From: Budorcas taxicolor
Lineage: Eukaryota > Chordata > Mammalia > Artiodactyla > Bovidae
Assembly (NCBI RefSeq): GCF_023091745.1
Contig: NC_068935.1
Location: 20,939,775-21,003,774 of the forward strand
Reading direction: 5' to 3'
Length of the DNA stretch: 64,000 bases
Shown here: piece by piece, positions 59,087 through 64,000 of the stretch
How the letters are laid out: every line of letters begins with the position of its first letter
How positions within the stretch are numbered: position 1 is the first letter of the stretch
Notes under the pieces: generated by a model
Database searches by the model: none
Told to the model about the DNA's origin: nothing
What the model saw: only the letters and a program-made list of their open reading frames with translations
Program-made: the position numbers and the translations under genes

Positions 59087-61497
59087 CTTTTTATCAGAGG
59101 GGACTGGAATGCAAAAGTAGGAAGTCAAGAGGTACCTGGATTAACAGGCAAGTTTGGGCATGGAGGACAAAATAAACCAGGACAAAGGCCTACAGAGATG
59201 TGCCAAGAGAACACACTGGTTATAGCAAACACCTTCTTCCAACAGCAAAAGAGATGACTTTACACATGAACATCACCAGATGGTTAATAGCCAAACCAGA
59301 TTCATTATATTCATTGCAGCTGAAGATGGAGAAACACTATACAGTCAGCAAAAAAAAAAAAAAAAAGACCGGGAGCTGACTGTGGCTCAGGCCATGAACT
59401 CCCTGTCAAAAATACAGATTTAAATTAAAGAAAGTAGGGAAAACCACTAGACCATTCAGGTATGACCTGAAACAAATCCTTTATGATTGTACACTGGAAG
59501 CAACAAATAGATATGCAGGATTAGATCTGATAGAGAGAGTGCCTGGAGAAGTATGGATGGAGTTTCGTGACACTGTATAGGAGGCAGTGATCAAGATCAT
59601 CCAAAAGGAAAATAAATGCAAACAGGAAAAATGGTTGTCTGAGGAGGCTTTAGAAATAACTGTGAAAAGAAGAGAAGTGAAAGGCAAAAGAGGAAAGGAA
59701 AGACATATCCATCTGAATGCAGAGTTCCAAAGAAGAGCAAGGAGTGATCAGAAAACCTTCCCCAGAGATCGACGCAAAGAAATAGAGGAAAACAGTAGAA
59801 CAGGAAAGACTAGAGGTATCGTCAAGCAAATTAGAGACACCAAGGTAAATTTTCATGCAAATATGGGCACAGGAAAGGACAGAGACGGTAAGGACCTAAC
59901 AGAAGCAGAAGCCATTAAGAAGATGTGGCAAGAATACACAGAAAAACTATACAAAAATGATCTTAATGACCCAGCAAACTACTATGGTGTGATCACTCAC
60001 CTAGAGCCAGACATCCTGGAACGCGAAGTCAAGTAGGCCTTAGGAAGCATCACTATGAGCAAAGCTAGTGGAGGTAATGGAATTCCTGTTTAGCTATTTC
60101 AACTCCTAAAACATAATGCTGTTAAAGTGCTGCATTCAACAGGCCAGCAAATTTGGAAAACTCAGCAGTGGCCACAGGACTGGAAAAAGTCAGCTTTCAT
60201 TCCAATTCCAAAGAAAGGCAATGCCAAAAAATGTTCAAACTACTGCACAATTGTACTCATCTCTCACGCTAGCAAAGTAATGCTCAAAATTCTCCAAGCC
60301 AGGCTTCAACAGTATGTGAACTGTGAATTTCCAGATGTTCAAGCTGGATTTAGAAGACGCTTAGGAACCAGAGACCAAATAGCCAACATCCGTTGGATCT
60401 TAGAAAAAGCAAGAGAATTCCAGAAAAATATCGACCTCTGCTTTAGCAACCACACAAGAGCCTTTGACTGCATGGATCACACCAAACTGTGGAAAATTCT
60501 TAAAGAGATGGGAATATCAGACCACCTTACCTGCCTCCTGAGAAATCTGTATGCAGGTCAAGAAGCATTGGAACAACTGGCTGGCTGCAACTTGGGAAAG
60601 GAGGACATCAGGGCTATATATTGTCACCCTGCTTATTTAACTTATATGCAGAGTCCATCATGCGAAATGCCAGGCTGGATGAAGCACAAGCTGGAATCAA
60701 GATTGCCAGGAGAAATATCAATAACTTCAGATATACAGATGACACCACACTTATGGCAGAAAGCAAAGGGGGACTAAAAGCCTCTTGATGAAAGTGAAAG
60801 AGGCAAGTGAAAAAGTTGGCTTAAAACTCAGGATTCAAAAAACTAAGATCATGGCATCTGCTGCCATCAGTACATGGCAAACAGATTGGGACAATGGAAA
60901 CAGTGACAGGCTTTATTTTCTTGGGCTCCAAAGTGAGTACAGATGGTGACTGCAGCCATGAAATTAAAAGATGGAAGAAAAGCTATGACCAACCTAGACA
61001 GCATATTAAAAAGCAGAGACATTACTTTGCCAACAAAGGCCCATGTAGTCAAAGTTATGGTTTTTCCAGGAGTCATGTATTGATGTGAGAAGTGGACTGT
61101 AAAGAAAGCTGAGCACCAAAGAATTGATGCTTTTGAACTGTAGTGATGGAGAAGGCTCTTCAGAGTCCCTTGGACTGCAAGGAGATCCAACTAGTCGATT
61201 GTAAAAGAAATCAGTCCTCAATATTCAATGGAAGGACTGATGCTGAAGCTGAAGCTCCAATACTTTGGCCACCTGATGGGAAGAACTGACTTACTGGAAT
61301 AGACTCTGATGCTGGGAAAGGTTGAAGGTGGCAGGAGAAGGGGTCGACAAAAGATGAGACGGTTGGATGGCATCACCGACTCAATGGACATGAGTGAGCA
61401 AGCTCCAGGAGCTGGTGATGGACAGGGAAGCCTGGCATGCTTCAGTCCATGGGGTCTCAAAAAGTTAGATATGACTGAGTGACTGAACCGAACTGAC
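59087..61497 (+). mobile_element. BovB LINE in copy B
   Basis: Truncated in the endonuclease (GDWNAKVGSQEVPG). The linker follows (frame 59587-60036, KWLSEEALEITVKRREVKG), then RT (60127-60777, PDVQAGFRRRLGTRDQIA) and the 3' end (gaccgaactgactga-like). The RT box is changed (YTDD, encoded at about 60731). An internal A run of 17 (59350-59366) has expanded where other copies have about five. Frame breaks throughout. Confidence 0.93.
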
Positions 61498-61508
61498 TGA
61501 GTAATGTC

Positions 61509-61700
61509 CAGGTCTATCCATGTTCTTACAAATGGGAGAGCCTATCATTCTGTGTTTTGGCTGACAAATACTCCATTATAGATTATACCACATGTTTTTC
61601 CATTCGTCTGTTGATGGTCACTCGGGTTGCTTTTGTATTTGGCTATTGTAAATAGTGCTGCTGTGAACATTGGGGCCCATGCACATGATGATAGCTTTTG
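61509..61700 (-). mobile_element. L1 LINE 3' fragment (copy B)
   Basis: 'caggtctatccatgttctta' to 'attgtaaatagtgctgctgt'. Matches 33636-33830; the rest of that L1 is missing here. Confidence 0.8.
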
Positions 61701-62342
61701 AATCACTAAATCCACCTATGCTTCAAGGTGTTTAGCCTTGAAACTAATAAAATCCTTTTACAGAAGCACAAAGAATTCTGATACAATGATTTTCCTACTA
61801 CACTATTTGTAGCTCAATCTCTTATACAGGTTTGAGGAGCCAATGCCTAGGAGCAGAAAAAAAAAGTAGCAGAAAAAGAAAGTTTCTACATTGCTTTGGT
61901 GGTATTAGGCAAAGAACAGACTTGTGTACTCTGATCCAATTTAACCCTCTAATACAAGAAGTCCCAGACTTTCTGCTACCAGAAGCTTGTAGAGTCTTTC
62001 GGATTCATGAGTTTTACTTGGCCTACTTGGCACATGCAAACGAATCCTGTGTAAACCCATCACCTTCCAAAAGGAATACAAATTTCTGTCCCAATGTTCA
62101 GCCATTACTTCAACAAATGTGAGATGGCTGCTTAAGATTTGGGGGAAAGTTTGTGGCATAGGACTTCGTTTCCCATCATCATCACCTGCTCGTTTGCCAA
62201 GAACAAAGCAAGTATAGTGGGTTAAAGAGTGAGGAAGTCTGCCTGGGTTCAAGTCCTGGACTCTACCTCTCACGAGCTAGATGAACATTTTCAGTTTCCT
62301 TAACCTCTCTGTGCCTCAATATCCTACTTTCTATAGATTGTG
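61701..62342. other. Unclassified sequence in copy B
   Basis: Counterpart of 33831-34502 without the long A run. Frames of about 100 codons on both strands have no recognisable domain. Confidence 0.5.
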
Positions 62343-62535
62343 AGGGTTTCCCTGGTGAGTCACACAGTAAAGTATCTGCCTGCAATGCAGGAGACCCAGG
62401 TTCAATCCCTGGGTCGGAGAAGGGAATGGCAATCCACTCCAGTATTCTTGCCTGGAGAATTCCATGCATAGAGGAGCCTGATGGGCTGCAGTCAATGGGG
62501 TCGCAGAGTAGGGCACAACTGAGCAACTGACACAC
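62343..62535 (+). repeat. Bov-tA-type SINE
   Basis: Sense SINE ('gggtttccctggtgagtcac' to 'gggcacaactgagcaac'); orthologous in position to 34503-34692. Confidence 0.9.
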
Positions 62536-63087
62536 ATAGAGGATTGTGGATCTAAATTAGTATTTATAAAAAACATGAAATAGTACCTGGTGCACAATAA
62601 CCATAACAGAAGTATTTCTCACAATAATGAATAAATAGCACACAAGTACTACAAATATTTGAGATATCTGCAGAAGATTTGGCAAATAATACATGGTCCC
62701 AAACCAAAACGATACACGATGGAAAAACAACACAGATATCTCTGGATGAGAAAGGATCTTTAAAACTGACACATAGGATAGGTTACTCTGTCCTATTCCA
62801 CTCACAATACCATACTGTGAATTCTTTTTCTTAACCCATTGGGATAATTTCGGATGTAGTCTTGGTTCAAAGCTATATATGGATAGAAGCCAATAGTGAA
62901 CTCAATATATAGTTTTACCCTTTCCCAACTAGGGATGCATTTATGCGTCTTTCCCTTTACATAATCCCCAAAATGACACAAGACAATTTCAGAGCTGTGT
63001 TTTAGTGTCATTTTAGTAACCTAGGAAACAGTAGGTTCAAGATTCTCAAATCTCTTCTGCTATCTCCCACATTCCCTAAACCCCTTC
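62536..63087. other. Unclassified sequence in copy B
   Basis: Counterpart of 34693-34831 plus 35310-35726, lacking the BovB at 34832. No gene seen. Confidence 0.5.
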
Positions 63088-63306
63088 TGGGTGCTCAGTC
63101 ATGTCCGACTGTTTGCAACCCTATAGACTGTAGCCAGCCAGGCTCCTCTATCCATGGCATTCTCCAGGCAAGAACAGGCAAGAACACTAGAGTGGGGTTG
63201 CCACGTCTTCATCCAGGAGATCTTCCATACCCAGGAGTCAAGCCCAGCTCTCCTGTGTCTCTTGCACTGGAGAAGAATTTTGAACCACTGAGCAACTGGG
63301 AAGCCC
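63088..63306 (-). repeat. Bov-tA-type SINE
   Basis: Reverse-complement SINE ('gtgctcagtcatgtccgact' to 'gagcaactgggaagcccc'). It contains a short internal repeat of caggcaagaaca. Shared with 35727-35925. Confidence 0.88.
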
Positions 63307-63454
63307 CTGGGTAGTCTGAAGAGACTGTATTGAGGAGGCTGAACTTAAGGTGAACATGGGAAGATTCTTAGAAGGCTTTTCGGTGAGGGGAGAGAGATTA
63401 AAAGCAGGAGTGGGCATGACTACATGCTCTTAAGTGGAGGTAAGGGCTTGGTTT

Positions 63455-63560
63455 CCTTATATACAGAATGCAAATAATCATACCTACTTTGTAAGACCAC
63501 TGTAAGGATTATAAGGTCTAGGAGAGAGGTAACAAATACATGTTCAGCATGGTGCCATTA
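63455..63560 (+). repeat. MIR SINE fragment
   Basis: 'aatcatacctactttgtaag' and 'actgtaaggattataagg'; shared with 36073-36180. Confidence 0.65.
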
Positions 63561-64000
63561 TGCCTCCAGAGCCCATGGCAGACATTGACAGTCCTTTACA
63601 ACATTCTACCAGTGAGGCCAGTCACAGGCCCAGAATTCTCTTACATACAGCTCCAGGCAGCCAGTACAACAAGAATATGCAGTCGGCATAAATTAGGCAC
63701 TCAAGAAGTCATAAGTGTTATTACCCCCGGGACCCACAAAATGTTGTGTACGACTGAAGGAACACGGAAATTGTCCTTCCTATTCTTGCCAAATACGAGT
63801 GAAAATCTCCATAGTTACAGTGTGTCAGAGGCCTGCCATGTCTTAAGCACTTGAAGGTCTGCCATGAGACTGAGACCCAATCCTGCTACAAAGGTTATCT
63901 GCCATATGTTGTAACATCTCTTATGAGCTATAAGTAGCAGCACACTTGATCTTTAGGTTGAGAAACCTCGAGAACATGGCTACTTTCCCTAATGTTTTTA
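63561..64000. other. Unclassified sequence to window end
   Basis: Counterpart of 36181-36615; no gene or repeat recognised. Confidence 0.5.

Larger units (their letters stand above)
56727..64000 (+). repeat. Older segmental duplication, copy B
   Basis: Diverged direct repeat of 27921-36615, running out of the window. Its first 1.35 kb lies inside the right palindrome arm (and so also in the left arm, inverted); the rest lies beyond the pairing visible here. A 2.4 kb BovB (59087-61497) replaces about 2.04 kb present in copy A. Confidence 0.93.

Noticed and set aside
61832..62122. 96-codon frame in copy B
   Set aside because: The counterpart in copy A is broken by substitutions and the poly-A run, and no domain is visible.

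Overview
The window is mammalian nuclear DNA from a ruminant, most likely a bovid. The evidence is the repeat content. RTE-type BovB LINE copies occur throughout, with SINEs of the Bov-tA/Bov-A2 type (tRNA-like head joined to a BovB-like tail), a bovine-type L1, ERV LTRs and older mammalian MIR, MER5-like and mariner elements. There is no bacterial-style coding, no rRNA or tRNA gene that I can support, and no CRISPR array. Most open frames are fragments of BovB or L1.

The dominant structure is a very large inverted repeat. Bases 1-12398 reappear in reverse complement at 45683-58081, around a 33.3 kb spacer (12399-45682). I found only three differences: 3758/54324, 6166/51916, and a run of 9 versus 10 A at 6343-6351/51730-51739. 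The left arm runs off the window start, so its true length is unknown. Each arm carries the same set: a composite SINE, a MIR, a possible 145 bp exon, a BovB split by a solo LTR, a second BovB, SINEs, and one copy of a gag-derived gene that I recognise as RTL4 (ZCCHC16/SIRH11). RTL4 is X-linked in other eutherians, so this is probably an X-chromosome palindrome. The RTL4 copies look like pseudogenes: the N-terminal half is missing, a frame break lies at 47561/10520, and the zinc-knuckle histidine is replaced by glutamine.

A second, older duplication is layered on the first. Spacer segment 27921 to at least 36615 (copy A) is a diverged direct repeat of 56727-64000 (copy B). Copy B starts inside the right arm and continues past the palindrome to the window end. 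BovB insertions at 29712 and 34832 are present in A and absent from B, and the BovB at 59087 in B sits where about 2 kb found in A is missing.

The spacer (12399-45682) is mostly nested transposons: an almost complete BovB (14365-18155), an internally deleted BovB with its GC-rich 5' repeats (20380-22932), a BovB holding another BovB and an LTR that itself holds a BovB (23779-27640), a BovB with a nested BovB (37845-40047), and a BovB interrupted by a 5'-complete but 3'-truncated L1 (40093-45660). No intact transposon ORF was seen. The features of possible cellular interest are the RTL4 copies and the small candidate exon, both duplicated by the palindrome.
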